Part shown: positions 1 to 7,807 of the stretch, piece by piece | How positions within the stretch are numbered: position 1 is the first letter of the stretch | How the letters are laid out: each line of letters opens with the position of its first letter | NCBI RefSeq assembly: GCF_008274695.1 | Contig: NZ_VTOU01000003.1 | Coordinates: 558,001 to 622,000, forward strand | Length of the DNA stretch: 64,000 bases | Reading direction: 5' to 3' | From: Sphingomonas montanisoli | GTDB taxonomy: Bacteria; Pseudomonadota; Alphaproteobacteria; Sphingomonadales; Sphingomonadaceae | Notes under the pieces: model-generated | Told to the model about the DNA's origin: nothing | The model's database searches: none | Seen by the model: only the letters and a program-made list of their open reading frames with translations | Position numbers and translations under genes: made by a program

Positions 1-53
1 GGAAGCGGCGGGGATCGGCGGTGGTGATGCTCATGTCCGCCGATATAGGCCGA

Positions 54-263
54 TCAGTGGTGTTCGCCAGCCCCGACGCCCGCCGCAAGCACGAAACGGC
101 GATCGCAATAGCCGCAATCGGCATAGCCGATCTCGCGATCGATCTCGATGAACACGCGCGGATGGCCGAGCGAGGCGCCGCCCGGAATGTCGCTCGCCCC
201 GTCGCATGCGACGCGGGTCGAGTTGACGGTGACGGTTTCGGGCGAAGCGGGCTCGATGCTCAT
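54..263 (-). CDS. zf-CHCC zinc-finger domain protein
   Basis: This 69-residue protein matches the zf-CHCC family of small zinc-binding proteins related to the mitochondrial complex I subunit NDUFS6. A conserved cysteine near residue 20 (VACDG) is followed by LGHPRVFIEID and then C-GYCDRRFVL at about 50-58, giving the Cys-His-Cys-Cys zinc ligands. I chose the internal ATG at 263 because the longer reading frame upstream is arginine-rich and unlike the family. Bacterial members are usually annotated only as zinc-finger proteins, so a link to respiratory complexes is inference. It is divergent from the SPOR lipoprotein gene, with a palindromic repeat in the space between. Confidence 0.85.
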   Translation of the reverse strand: MSIEPASPETVTVNSTRVACDGASDIPGGASLGHPRVFIEIDREIGYADCGYCDRRFVLAAGVGAGEHH

Positions 264-367
264 GCCGCGCGGATTAGCAAGGCTTGTGCGCCGCCGCAAC
301 GGCCTGTCCCGAGTCGGACTCGGACCGGCGCACGCGCGCCGATGGACTCTCGACACTCTCCACCCGC

Positions 368-431
368 TCGTGTCGAGCGAAGTCGAGACACGTTGGCGTG
401 CGAGACCGTGTCTCGACTTCGCTCGACACGA
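368..431. repeat. Palindromic repeat (TGTCTCGACTTCGCTCGACA family), copy 1
   Basis: Two perfect 25-bp inverted arms (368-392 and 407-431) flank a 14-bp loop. The arms contain the 20-bp core TGTCTCGACTTCGCTCGACA, also found at 27889-27965 and inside ileS at 36473-36556. It ends about 10 bp before the ribosome binding site of the SPOR lipoprotein, so if that gene's promoter lies upstream, the hairpin would be in its 5' leader. Confidence 0.9.
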
Positions 432-452
432 ACGGAGTTGGGGAGAGAAGCT

Positions 453-1358
453 TTGAAAAGGTCGGTCGTCTTAGCGTTAGTGGTCACGGCCATGCTCGCC
501 GCCTGCGCGAAAAAGAAGCAGGCGCCCGAGCCCACGCCGCCCCCGGCCCCAACGCCCGCCGCCCGCCCGCTCCCGCCCGGAGGCGCGCCGCCTACCTTCA
601 AGCTGCCCAAATCCGACGGCAAGGGCGGTTGGGATACGCCGAACAACGGCATCGCCGATCCCGAAGCGATCTGGCACCTGCGATCCGCGCTCAACGTCGC
701 CGCGCTTGCCTGCGATCGGACCGGGTCGAAGGGGATCGTCGCGGGCTACAACAAGCTGCTCACCGCGCAGAAGGCCGCCTTCGCCAAGGGCTATGCCGCC
801 GAAGGCACGCGCCACGGCAAGGGCACCCCGCTCGATCGGCACGTCACCAGCGTCTATAATTATTTCGCTCAACCGCCCGCACAGGCAGGATTCTGCCCGG
901 TCGCGGCCGATGTGCTGAAGGAAGCCGCGACCGTCAGCACCGCCGACTTCCCCGTTTATGCGCCAAAGGCGCTCGCGCGGTTGGAAGCCCCGTTCACCGC
1001 CTTCTACACCGCCTTCGCCGCATATGAGGTCGAACTGGCGGCGTGGGAGAAGGGGGGCGGATCGAAGATGGCCGCCGCCGAACCGATGCGCATGATGCGC
1101 GCCGCGCCCGCCGGCCCGCCCTGGCGAATCCAGCTCGGCGCCTATTCGGGCGACAAGGCCGCGCGCGAGGCGTGGGGCCGGATCAGCAAGCGGATGTCGA
1201 AGGCGGCCGATTTCGAGCCGCGTTACGAACCCGTCCCTGGCAAAACCCTGGTCCGCGTCCAGATCGGCCCCGTCACCGACCGTGACGAGGCCATCGCGCT
1301 CTGCGCCGCCGCCTCTGCCGCCGCACTCGATTGCTTCCCGGTGGCGCCCAAGCCCTGA
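453..1358 (+). CDS. SPOR-domain lipoprotein
   Basis: The preferred start is TTG at 453, preceded by GGGGAGAG at 440-447. It yields a 301-residue precursor with a short signal peptide and a lipobox (MLAAC), then a proline-rich linker. Reading frame also exists upstream, but it crosses the palindromic repeat and lacks a signal peptide. The middle is alpha-helical-looking and unrecognised. The C-terminus from about residue 220 (PPWRIQLGAYSG to LDCFPVAP) is a SPOR domain, which binds denuded septal peptidoglycan glycans in characterised proteins. A role at the division site is inferred from that domain alone. Confidence 0.85.
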   Translation: MKRSVVLALVVTAMLAACAKKKQAPEPTPPPAPTPAARPLPPGGAPPTFKLPKSDGKGGWDTPNNGIADPEAIWHLRSALNVAALACDRTGSKGIVAGYNKLLTAQKAAFAKGYAAEGTRHGKGTPLDRHVTSVYNYFAQPPAQAGFCPVAADVLKEAATVSTADFPVYAPKALARLEAPFTAFYTAFAAYEVELAAWEKGGGSKMAAAEPMRMMRAAPAGPPWRIQLGAYSGDKAAREAWGRISKRMSKAADFEPRYEPVPGKTLVRVQIGPVTDRDEAIALCAAASAAALDCFPVAPKP

Positions 1359-1366
1359 CTTATTCT

Positions 1367-1487
1367 CGCCCGTCAGGGGGAGGTGGCGCCGAAGGCGACG
1401 GAGGGGGAGGACACGAAACGTCCTGCTTGCCGCCGCCCTCCCCCTCCGTCAGCTAAAGCTGACACCTCCCCCTGGCGGGGGAGGATA
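1367..1487. repeat. GC-rich terminal-inverted-repeat element, family A copy 1
   Basis: The element has outer G/C-rich ends (AGGGGGAGG and CCTCCCCCTGGCGGGGGAGGA). Inside, the left hairpin contains GGTGGCGCCGAAGGCGACGG and the right one CCGTCAGCTAAAGCTGACACC. Related copies lie at 33990-34114, 50103-50228 and 52458-52580. The left end here is shorter than in the others. It occupies the first third of the gene-free stretch 1359-1725. Confidence 0.85.
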
Positions 1488-1725
1488 AGTCAGGGCTTGA
1501 CGGACAAGAACAAATCAAGTACAAACTCAACCATAGCGCATCGGCGCGTCGCTCTTTCTCATCGTTCGGCGGACGGCAATTCAGCGTAAGTCCTTTTGGG
1601 GAAGCGATTCCGAGCGTGACGTAGTGACAACTTCCACAACTTCCGACCCAGCGTGACGCTGTGAATCGCCTCATCCGCGCTAAGCTCTTTCGCCGCTTCG
1701 CCGCGCCGCCTATACCGCCAGCGCA
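1488..1725. other. Gene-free stretch upstream of the ABC ATPase gene
   Basis: Together with the preceding repeat this makes a 367-bp gap without a supported gene. The minus-strand reading frame across it is the antisense shadow of the ABC gene. The segment contains two AGCGTGACG direct repeats and two ACTTCC blocks around 1612-1662. It presumably carries the promoter of the ABC gene, but I cannot assign -35/-10 boxes. Confidence 0.5.
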
Positions 1726-2649
1726 ATGACCGAAGCAGCCATCAGCATCCGGGGCCTTTCCAAGATCTACAAGGGCGGCAAGCAGGCGCTCCATGGGATC
1801 GACCTCGATATACCCCGTGGCCAGATATTCGGCCTGCTCGGCCCGAACGGCGCCGGCAAATCGACCACGATCAACATCCTTGCGGGGCTGGTGAACAAGA
1901 GCGCGGGCGAAGTCTCGATCTGGGGTTTCGACATCGATCGCGATCCGCGCAACGCCAAGGCGTCGATCGGCATCGTGCCGCAGGAGATCGTGTTCGATCC
2001 CTTCTTCACGCCGCGCGAGACGCTCGAGAATCAGGCGGGCTTCTACGGCGTGCCCAAGGCGAAGCGCCGCACGATGGAGCTGCTCGGCAAGGTCCATCTG
2101 ATCGACAAGGCCGATGCCTATGCCCGCTCGCTGTCGGGCGGCATGAAGCGCCGCCTGCTCGTCGCCAAGGCGATGGTGCATTCGCCACCGGTCCTCGTCC
2201 TCGATGAGCCGACCGCGGGCGTCGACGTCGAACTGCGTCAGCAATTGTGGGATTATGTGCGCGAGTTGAACGCACTGGGCGTGACGATCGTGCTGACCAC
2301 GCATTATCTCGAGGAAGCCGAGGAGTTGTGCGATCGCATCGCGATTATCAACCACGGCCGCCTGATCACCAACGAACCGACCCGCGATCTCGTCGGCCGC
2401 GCGCAGGAAAAGGCGGTCGAGGTCACGGTCGACCGCGATCTCGACGCCGCGCCCGATGCCCCCTGCTTCGACAAGATCGAGCTCAAGGGCACCCGCACCC
2501 TCGTCATCATCTATGACAAGAGCCGGGTGAATGCGGGCGAGGTTCTCGCCGCCGTCCAGAAGGACGGCCTCGGCATCGTCGACGTCTCGACCCGCGAAGC
2601 GGACCTCGAGGACGTGTTCCTGAGTTTGACGCGCTCGGCCAACGGCTGA
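1726..2649 (+). CDS. ABC transporter ATP-binding protein (ABC-2 exporter type)
   Basis: This 307-residue ATPase has Walker A GPNGAGKST at about 39-47, a Q-loop (IVPQE), signature LSGGMKRR near 136, Walker B VLVLDEP near 156, and a switch His in TTHYLEE. After residue about 220 comes the C-terminal extension typical of DrrA/YadG-type exporter ATPases. Such ATPases normally pair with an ABC-2 membrane protein. None is next to it, since the neighbouring gene is nadB, so its permease must be encoded elsewhere. Substrate is unknown. No strong ribosome binding site precedes the ATG. Confidence 0.88.
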   Translation: MTEAAISIRGLSKIYKGGKQALHGIDLDIPRGQIFGLLGPNGAGKSTTINILAGLVNKSAGEVSIWGFDIDRDPRNAKASIGIVPQEIVFDPFFTPRETLENQAGFYGVPKAKRRTMELLGKVHLIDKADAYARSLSGGMKRRLLVAKAMVHSPPVLVLDEPTAGVDVELRQQLWDYVRELNALGVTIVLTTHYLEEAEELCDRIAIINHGRLITNEPTRDLVGRAQEKAVEVTVDRDLDAAPDAPCFDKIELKGTRTLVIIYDKSRVNAGEVLAAVQKDGLGIVDVSTREADLEDVFLSLTRSANG

Positions 2650-2675
2650 TCCGTCGGGCTGAGAAGAGGAAGCCC

Positions 2676-4259
2676 GTGGCCGCATATAATTTCGACGTCG
2701 TCATCATCGGATCGGGCGCGGCTGGGCTTACCGCCGCGCTCAACCTCGCCGAACATTATAAGGTGGGCGTGCTCGCCAAGGCGGGGATTTCCGAAAGCTC
2801 CACCGCGCAGGCGCAGGGCGGGATCGCCGCCGTGCTGGAGGCGGGCGACACGTTCGAAAGCCACATCACCGACACGATCGTCGCGGGCGCGGGCCTCAAC
2901 GATCGCAAGACCGTCGAGTTCGTGGTCGAAAATGCGCCGCTCGCGGTCGAAAAGCTCGTCGGCCTCGGCGTGCCCTTCAATCCGGAAGGCAACAAGCTCC
3001 ACCTGACGCGCGAGGGCGGGCACAGCCATCGCCGAATCGTCCATGTCGACGACGCGACCGGCCATGCGGTGCAGGTCGCGCTGGAGGCGGCGGCGGTCGC
3101 GCATCCGAACATCACCCTCTTCCCCGATCGTGCCGCGATCGACCTGATCACCAGCCGCCATGGCGAGAAATATTCGGGCGATGGCCATGTCTGGGGCGTC
3201 TATGCGGTCGATCGTGCGACGGGGACGATCGAGACCTTCACCGGCCGTGCGACTATCCTTGCCACCGGGGGCGCCAGCCGCGCCTATCTGTTCTCGACCT
3301 CACCGCGCGGCGCGACCGGAGACGGGATCGCGATGGCCTGGCGCGCGGGCTGCCGCGTCTCGAACATGGAATTCATGCAGTTCCACCCGACCTGCCTCTA
3401 CAATCTCGACGTCAAGAACTTCCTGATCACCGAGGCGATGCGCGGCGAGGGCGGGCAGCTCAAGCTCCCCACCAACGGCCGCCGCTTCATGCCGCGCTTC
3501 GACAAGCGCGCCGAACTGGCGCCGCGCGATATCGTGGCGCGCGCGATCGATCATGAGATCAAGCGGCTCGGCCTCGACTATGTCCACCTCGACATCAGCC
3601 ACAAGCCGGCCGAATTCGTCATGGAGCATTTCCCGACGATCTACGCCCGCCTGCTGCCGCTGGGCATCGACATCACCACGTCGCCGATCCCGATCGTGCC
3701 CGCCGCGCACTATACCTGCGGCGGCGTGCTGATCGATCGCGACGGGCGCACCGATTTGCCCGGCCTTTATGCGGCGGGCGAGGTGACGCAATCGGGCCTG
3801 CACGGCGCGAACCGCCTCGCGTCCAATTCGCTGCTCGAATGCTTCGTGTTCGGCGATGCGGCGGCCGAACATATCAAGGCGAACTTTGCGGACATGCCCC
3901 CGCCCCCGCCGATCCGGCCGTGGGACGAAAGCCGCGTGACGGACTCCGATGAAGAGGTGATCGTCCAGCACAATTGGCGCGAGATCCGCCGCTTCATGTG
4001 GGACTATGTCGGCATCGTCCGCACCACCAAGCGGCTGGAGCGCGCGGCGCATCGCGTGGCGCTGCTGCGGCAGGAAGTGGCCGACTATTACGGCAATTTC
4101 CGCGTGACACCCGACCTGATCGAGCTGCGCAACCTTGTCGACGTCGCCGACCTGATCGTGCGCTCCGCGCTCCACCGCAAGGAGAGCCGCGGCCTGCACT
4201 ATACGCTCGACTTCCCCGACACGCTCGACGAGGCGAAGGATACGATCCTCGTCCCCTAA
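2676..4259 (+). CDS. nadB: L-aspartate oxidase (NadB)
   Basis: This 527-residue flavoprotein oxidises L-aspartate to iminoaspartate, the first step of de novo NAD synthesis. It begins with the FAD-binding motif IIGSGAAGLTAAL. It contains the family motifs STAQAQGGIAA, HRRIVHVDDATGHA, MEFMQFHPT, TEAMRGEGG and PAAHYTCGGV, then AAGEVTQSGLHGANRLASNS and a C-terminal helical domain with the NWREIRRFMWDYVGI stretch. Presence of these catalytic segments and the length favour NadB over succinate dehydrogenase flavoprotein. The GTG start is supported by GAGAAGAGGA at 2661-2670. nadA and nadC are not adjacent. The stop overlaps the convergent MFS gene by 4 bp. Confidence 0.95.
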   Translation: MAAYNFDVVIIGSGAAGLTAALNLAEHYKVGVLAKAGISESSTAQAQGGIAAVLEAGDTFESHITDTIVAGAGLNDRKTVEFVVENAPLAVEKLVGLGVPFNPEGNKLHLTREGGHSHRRIVHVDDATGHAVQVALEAAAVAHPNITLFPDRAAIDLITSRHGEKYSGDGHVWGVYAVDRATGTIETFTGRATILATGGASRAYLFSTSPRGATGDGIAMAWRAGCRVSNMEFMQFHPTCLYNLDVKNFLITEAMRGEGGQLKLPTNGRRFMPRFDKRAELAPRDIVARAIDHEIKRLGLDYVHLDISHKPAEFVMEHFPTIYARLLPLGIDITTSPIPIVPAAHYTCGGVLIDRDGRTDLPGLYAAGEVTQSGLHGANRLASNSLLECFVFGDAAAEHIKANFADMPPPPPIRPWDESRVTDSDEEVIVQHNWREIRRFMWDYVGIVRTTKRLERAAHRVALLRQEVADYYGNFRVTPDLIELRNLVDVADLIVRSALHRKESRGLHYTLDFPDTLDEAKDTILVP

Positions 4260-5689
4260 TCGTCCTGCCACGACAGCGGCCGGGCCACATCCTCCAGCGG
4301 CCGCCGCTCGCTGTCGATGCCGAGCCACCAGGCCGCCGCGCCCGCCAGCGCCATAAGACCGGCCGCGAACAGATAGCCGCCCATCACCGCGCCGCGCGAT
4401 CCGCTTTCGACCAGCACACCGAACGCCCACGGCGCGATGACCCCGCCGATCCCGGTACCCAGCGCATAGAAGATCGCGATCGTCAGCGCGCGAGTTTCCA
4501 ATGGGAAACTTTCCGCGACCGTCAGATAGGCCGAACTTGCCGCCGCCGAGGCGAAGAAGAAGGTGATGCTCCAGCACAATGTCTGCGTCGTCGCATCGAG
4601 CATGCCTTCGCGGAACAGCCAGCCGGTCAGCGCGAGAAGCAATGCCGACATCGCATAAGTGAAGGCGATCATCCGCCGCCGCCCGATCGTATCGAAGAAA
4701 CGCCCCAGCAGCAGCGGCCCTGCGACATTGCCCGCCGCAAAGGGCAGGACGTACCATCCGACCGCATCCGCCCGCACGCCGTAAAAGTCGGTCAGCATCA
4801 TCGCATAGGTGAAGAAGATCGCATTGTAGCAGAATGCCTGCGCCGCCATCAGGATCAGCCCCAGCACCGCGCGCCGCGGATAGGTGCGCAGGATCACGGC
4901 GAACACGTCGCCAAGCGGCGTATGACTGCGCGCGAGCAGGCGGGCACGCGGGGCGGGACCGGTGGGTGCGTCCGATCGCCGCTCGATGTCGGCGACGATC
5001 CGTTCGGCCTCCTCCGTCCGGCCGTGAACGATCAACCAGCGCGGGCTTTCGGGGATGAAGCGGCGCAGGAACAGGATGACGACCCCGATCGCCGCACCCA
5101 GGAAGAAGGCGATCCGCCAGCCGAGATCGGGATCGAACAGAGCCGGATCGAGCAGCACGATGCTCCCCATCCCCGCAATCGCAGCGCCCACCCAGAAGCT
5201 GCCGTTGATCGCCAGATCGGTCCAGCCGCGCCGCCGTGCGGGGATCAATTCCTGGATGGCCGAATTGATCGCGCTATATTCGCCACCGATCCCCGCGCCG
5301 GTAATGAAGCGAAGCAACGCGAAGCTGGGCAGATCCCAGGCAAAGGCCGTCGCCGCCGTCGCGCTGAAGTAAACGGCCAGCGTGATCGAAAAGAGCTTCT
5401 TGCGCCCCAGCCGATCGGTGAGCCAGCCGAAGAACAGAGCGCCCAACACCGCGCCCGCCAGATAGGCGCTGTTGGCGAAACCGACATCCGCCGCCGAAAA
5501 GCGCAGCGTCGGGCTTTGCCGCAGCGCCCCCGCCACCGATCCGGTCAACGTTACTTCGAGGCCGTCGAGAATCCAGGTGATTCCCAACGCCACCACCACC
5601 AGCCAGTGAAAGCGGCCCCAGGGCAGGCGATCGAGCCGGGCGGGGACGTCGGTTTCGACGATCGTCGCGGGGGCGGTGCGGCGGGACAT
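4256..5689 (-). CDS. MFS transporter, sugar-porter-like
   Basis: This 477-residue inner-membrane protein has about 12 hydrophobic segments. The major-facilitator loop 2-3 motif is present (GWLTDRLGRKKLF, around residue 84), as is a RFIPESPRWL motif after helix 6, typical of the sugar porter and related aromatic acid or metabolite:H+ symporter groups. The central cytoplasmic loop is hydrophilic. Substrate cannot be read from sequence, and nothing nearby points to one. It ends tail-to-tail with nadB and is divergent from the OmpA-like gene. Confidence 0.88.
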   Translation of the reverse strand: MSRRTAPATIVETDVPARLDRLPWGRFHWLVVVALGITWILDGLEVTLTGSVAGALRQSPTLRFSAADVGFANSAYLAGAVLGALFFGWLTDRLGRKKLFSITLAVYFSATAATAFAWDLPSFALLRFITGAGIGGEYSAINSAIQELIPARRRGWTDLAINGSFWVGAAIAGMGSIVLLDPALFDPDLGWRIAFFLGAAIGVVILFLRRFIPESPRWLIVHGRTEEAERIVADIERRSDAPTGPAPRARLLARSHTPLGDVFAVILRTYPRRAVLGLILMAAQAFCYNAIFFTYAMMLTDFYGVRADAVGWYVLPFAAGNVAGPLLLGRFFDTIGRRRMIAFTYAMSALLLALTGWLFREGMLDATTQTLCWSITFFFASAAASSAYLTVAESFPLETRALTIAIFYALGTGIGGVIAPWAFGVLVESGSRGAVMGGYLFAAGLMALAGAAAWWLGIDSERRPLEDVARPLSWQDD

Positions 5690-5839
5690 CGATATGCTAA
5701 CCGTCCGCCCGCCATGCTGTTCCGCCTGTGCGCCACGGCACAGATTATCTTGGCCTCGACTCGCTATTGCTATCGCTGCAACTTGGGAAGCATAGTATTC
5801 GTAGCTGTCGGGGTGCCGTGAAACAGGAGGGTTGTTGCC

Positions 5840-6490
5840 GTGCGTATCAAGCTAGTCGCGCCGTTGGTTCTCATCGCTTTCGCCGCCGCGCCGCTCGGTG
5901 CGCAGCAGGCCCAATATAGCGTCGAGGACATTCAGAAGTCTTTCGCGGTCGATTGCTCGTCGGTCGATCCGGCCAACCCGCCCGCCGAATGCGCCGTCGA
6001 CGAGGCCCCCGCCAAGGGACCGCGCACCAGCGCGACACGCGGCTTCTCTGTCGGCCGCACCAACAACAAGGGCGTGGGCGTGACGCCGGGCGGAAACCCC
6101 GCCGCCGCGGCCAAGCCGGTCAAGAAGACCTATGCCGCGCCCAAGCCGCTGCCGCCGGCGCGCAAGGATCTGCTGATCACCTTCGAAAACGCATCGTCGG
6201 CGCTGACCGCGCAGGCGATGGCCAATATCCGCGTCTTCGCCAAGGCGCTGCAGACGCCGGCGCTGTCGAGCATGCGCTTCGCGATCGACGGACACACCAA
6301 TGCCGTCGGCAATCGCGAATATAACATCCAGCTTTCGAAGGAGCGCGCGCAGGCCGTTGCCTCGCTGCTCGGCGATCTGGGCATCGCCCCATCGCGTCTC
6401 GAAGTGAACGGCTGGGGCTTCGACAAGCCGGCCAATCCGTCCGATCCAGCGGGCGCCGCCAACCGCCGCGTCGAGGCGCGTCGACTCTGA
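5840..6490 (+). CDS. OmpA-family peptidoglycan-binding protein
   Basis: This 216-residue exported protein has a cleavable signal peptide (ending near PLGAQQA), a disordered basic and proline-rich middle, and a C-terminal OmpA/MotB domain from about residue 108. That domain includes IDGHTNAVGNREYNIQLSKE and RLEVNGWGFDKP, and the aspartate and arginine of this fold bind diaminopimelate in peptidoglycan. There is no lipobox and no beta-barrel, so it is probably a periplasmic protein. The GTG start at 5840 follows a strong AGGAGG at 5825-5830. Confidence 0.88.
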   Translation: MRIKLVAPLVLIAFAAAPLGAQQAQYSVEDIQKSFAVDCSSVDPANPPAECAVDEAPAKGPRTSATRGFSVGRTNNKGVGVTPGGNPAAAAKPVKKTYAAPKPLPPARKDLLITFENASSALTAQAMANIRVFAKALQTPALSSMRFAIDGHTNAVGNREYNIQLSKERAQAVASLLGDLGIAPSRLEVNGWGFDKPANPSDPAGAANRRVEARRL

Positions 6491-6493
6491 AGA

Positions 6494-7687
6494 TCAACGG
6501 GCGGGCTGTGCAAGCCCGCCCGTCCTCCAGCCGCCGATCTCGTGCTCGATCGTCGCCAGCCGTTCGAGCAATGTCACCGCGAACTGCGGGTCGCGCGACA
6601 CCATCAACACTTCGTCGTTCAGCAGCCGTGAATTGCGGTTGTAGTTGATGCTGCCCGTGTAGCTGGTGAAGCCGCCATCGCGTTCGACGACGATGAATTT
6701 GGCGTGCATCGGCAGCCCGTCCGGATGGCGATATCGGCGAATATGGACGCCCGCCGCATTGAGCCGGCGCACCGACGATTCGGGCACGCGTCGCTCGGTA
6801 TCATGCACCACCAGCAATATCTCGACCCTGCGCTCGGCCGCCCTGGCGAGCCGATCGACCATGTCGCCTTTCAGGTGCGATATCGCGGCCCATAGCCGAT
6901 CACCGCGATCGAGCCGATCGACCTCATCCTCGACGATGTCGGCGCGTAGGCGGGGATAGAAATAGAGCCTGGTGTCACGGTCGCGGTAAATGCGGTTCTG
7001 GTGCGCATCGAACCGGTCGATCGAACCGCCGCGTTCGCCCAGCAGCCTGACCTGAGCGATCAGCGTATCGATCAGCCCGGGGCTGACGACATCGATCAGC
7101 ATATTGTGCCCGCGATCCTGATCGCCGATCTCATCGAGCGTCGCCTTGTCGGTCCCCTCGTCACCCGAAGGATTGAAGGATCCGATCATCGCCACCCGCT
7201 CTCCCGGGGCATCGAACGCATAGATTTTCGTGTGGAGCTTTCCGCTGATCCGATCGAACGGCTCGATCGGTTCGGCACGGACGACCAATCCCTTCCCCAG
7301 CTTGCGCAGCACCGCGAGCGCGGCGTCGTTGGCGGTTTCCAGCCTAGGATCACCGTCGACGACCAACAGCACGCGCACTCCGCGCCGCTGCGCCGCGACC
7401 AAGGCCCGCGCCAGATCGCGGTCGCGAAAATAGTAGGTCGCCCAATAGATCGATCCGCCGGCCGGCATCGCCGCGATCCGCTGCGCGAGCAGGTTGCTCA
7501 GCGCACCCACCGGCTTGTCGGGGCCACCGAAATGCACCTTGCCCACCCGATCGCGCCCACCGCGATCGACGTTCACCACCGGCTCCGGCCGCGCGATGCA
7601 AAGAACGAACACCGTCCAGACGACAAAGATCGCCGCCGCCAACGTGGCCAATATCAGGGCCACCCGGCCGATCACCTGCTTGCGCAC
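6494..7687 (-). CDS. Phospholipase D-like membrane protein
   Basis: This 397-residue protein has an N-terminal transmembrane anchor (about 8-30) followed by two PLD-type HKD segments. The first reads LHTKIYAFD with the full HxKx4D pattern. The second reads MHAKFIVVERD, where glutamate occupies the usual aspartate position and an aspartate follows two residues later. The catalytic His and Lys of both motifs, plus GSFNPS and GSINYNRNS downstream, are present. It resembles cardiolipin-synthase-like phosphatidyltransferases and phosphodiesterases, and the real substrate is unknown. The GTG start has GAGGAAGG just upstream. It converges on the OmpA-like gene with a 3-bp gap. Confidence 0.85.
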   Translation of the reverse strand: MRKQVIGRVALILATLAAAIFVVWTVFVLCIARPEPVVNVDRGGRDRVGKVHFGGPDKPVGALSNLLAQRIAAMPAGGSIYWATYYFRDRDLARALVAAQRRGVRVLLVVDGDPRLETANDAALAVLRKLGKGLVVRAEPIEPFDRISGKLHTKIYAFDAPGERVAMIGSFNPSGDEGTDKATLDEIGDQDRGHNMLIDVVSPGLIDTLIAQVRLLGERGGSIDRFDAHQNRIYRDRDTRLYFYPRLRADIVEDEVDRLDRGDRLWAAISHLKGDMVDRLARAAERRVEILLVVHDTERRVPESSVRRLNAAGVHIRRYRHPDGLPMHAKFIVVERDGGFTSYTGSINYNRNSRLLNDEVLMVSRDPQFAVTLLERLATIEHEIGGWRTGGLAQPAR

Positions 7688-7807
7688 GCCACCTTCCTCA
7701 ACACGAATTGCACGGTCGCTAGGAGGTGGCGACTGTCCTGTCCATTAATCTGGATGCCGCCGCCATCTTCGGTTGTCGCGAGCCACCCCGCTGGCTAGGT
7801 CGGTCCC

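Noticed and set aside
21-452. N-terminal extension of the SPOR lipoprotein frame
   Set aside because: It lacks a signal peptide, overlaps the zf-CHCC gene and crosses a palindromic repeat. The TTG at 453 has a ribosome binding site and gives a proper lipoprotein signal.
1453-2685. A 410-codon minus-strand frame opposite the ABC ATPase gene
   Set aside because: It is antisense to Walker A, signature and Walker B motifs and has no domain of its own.
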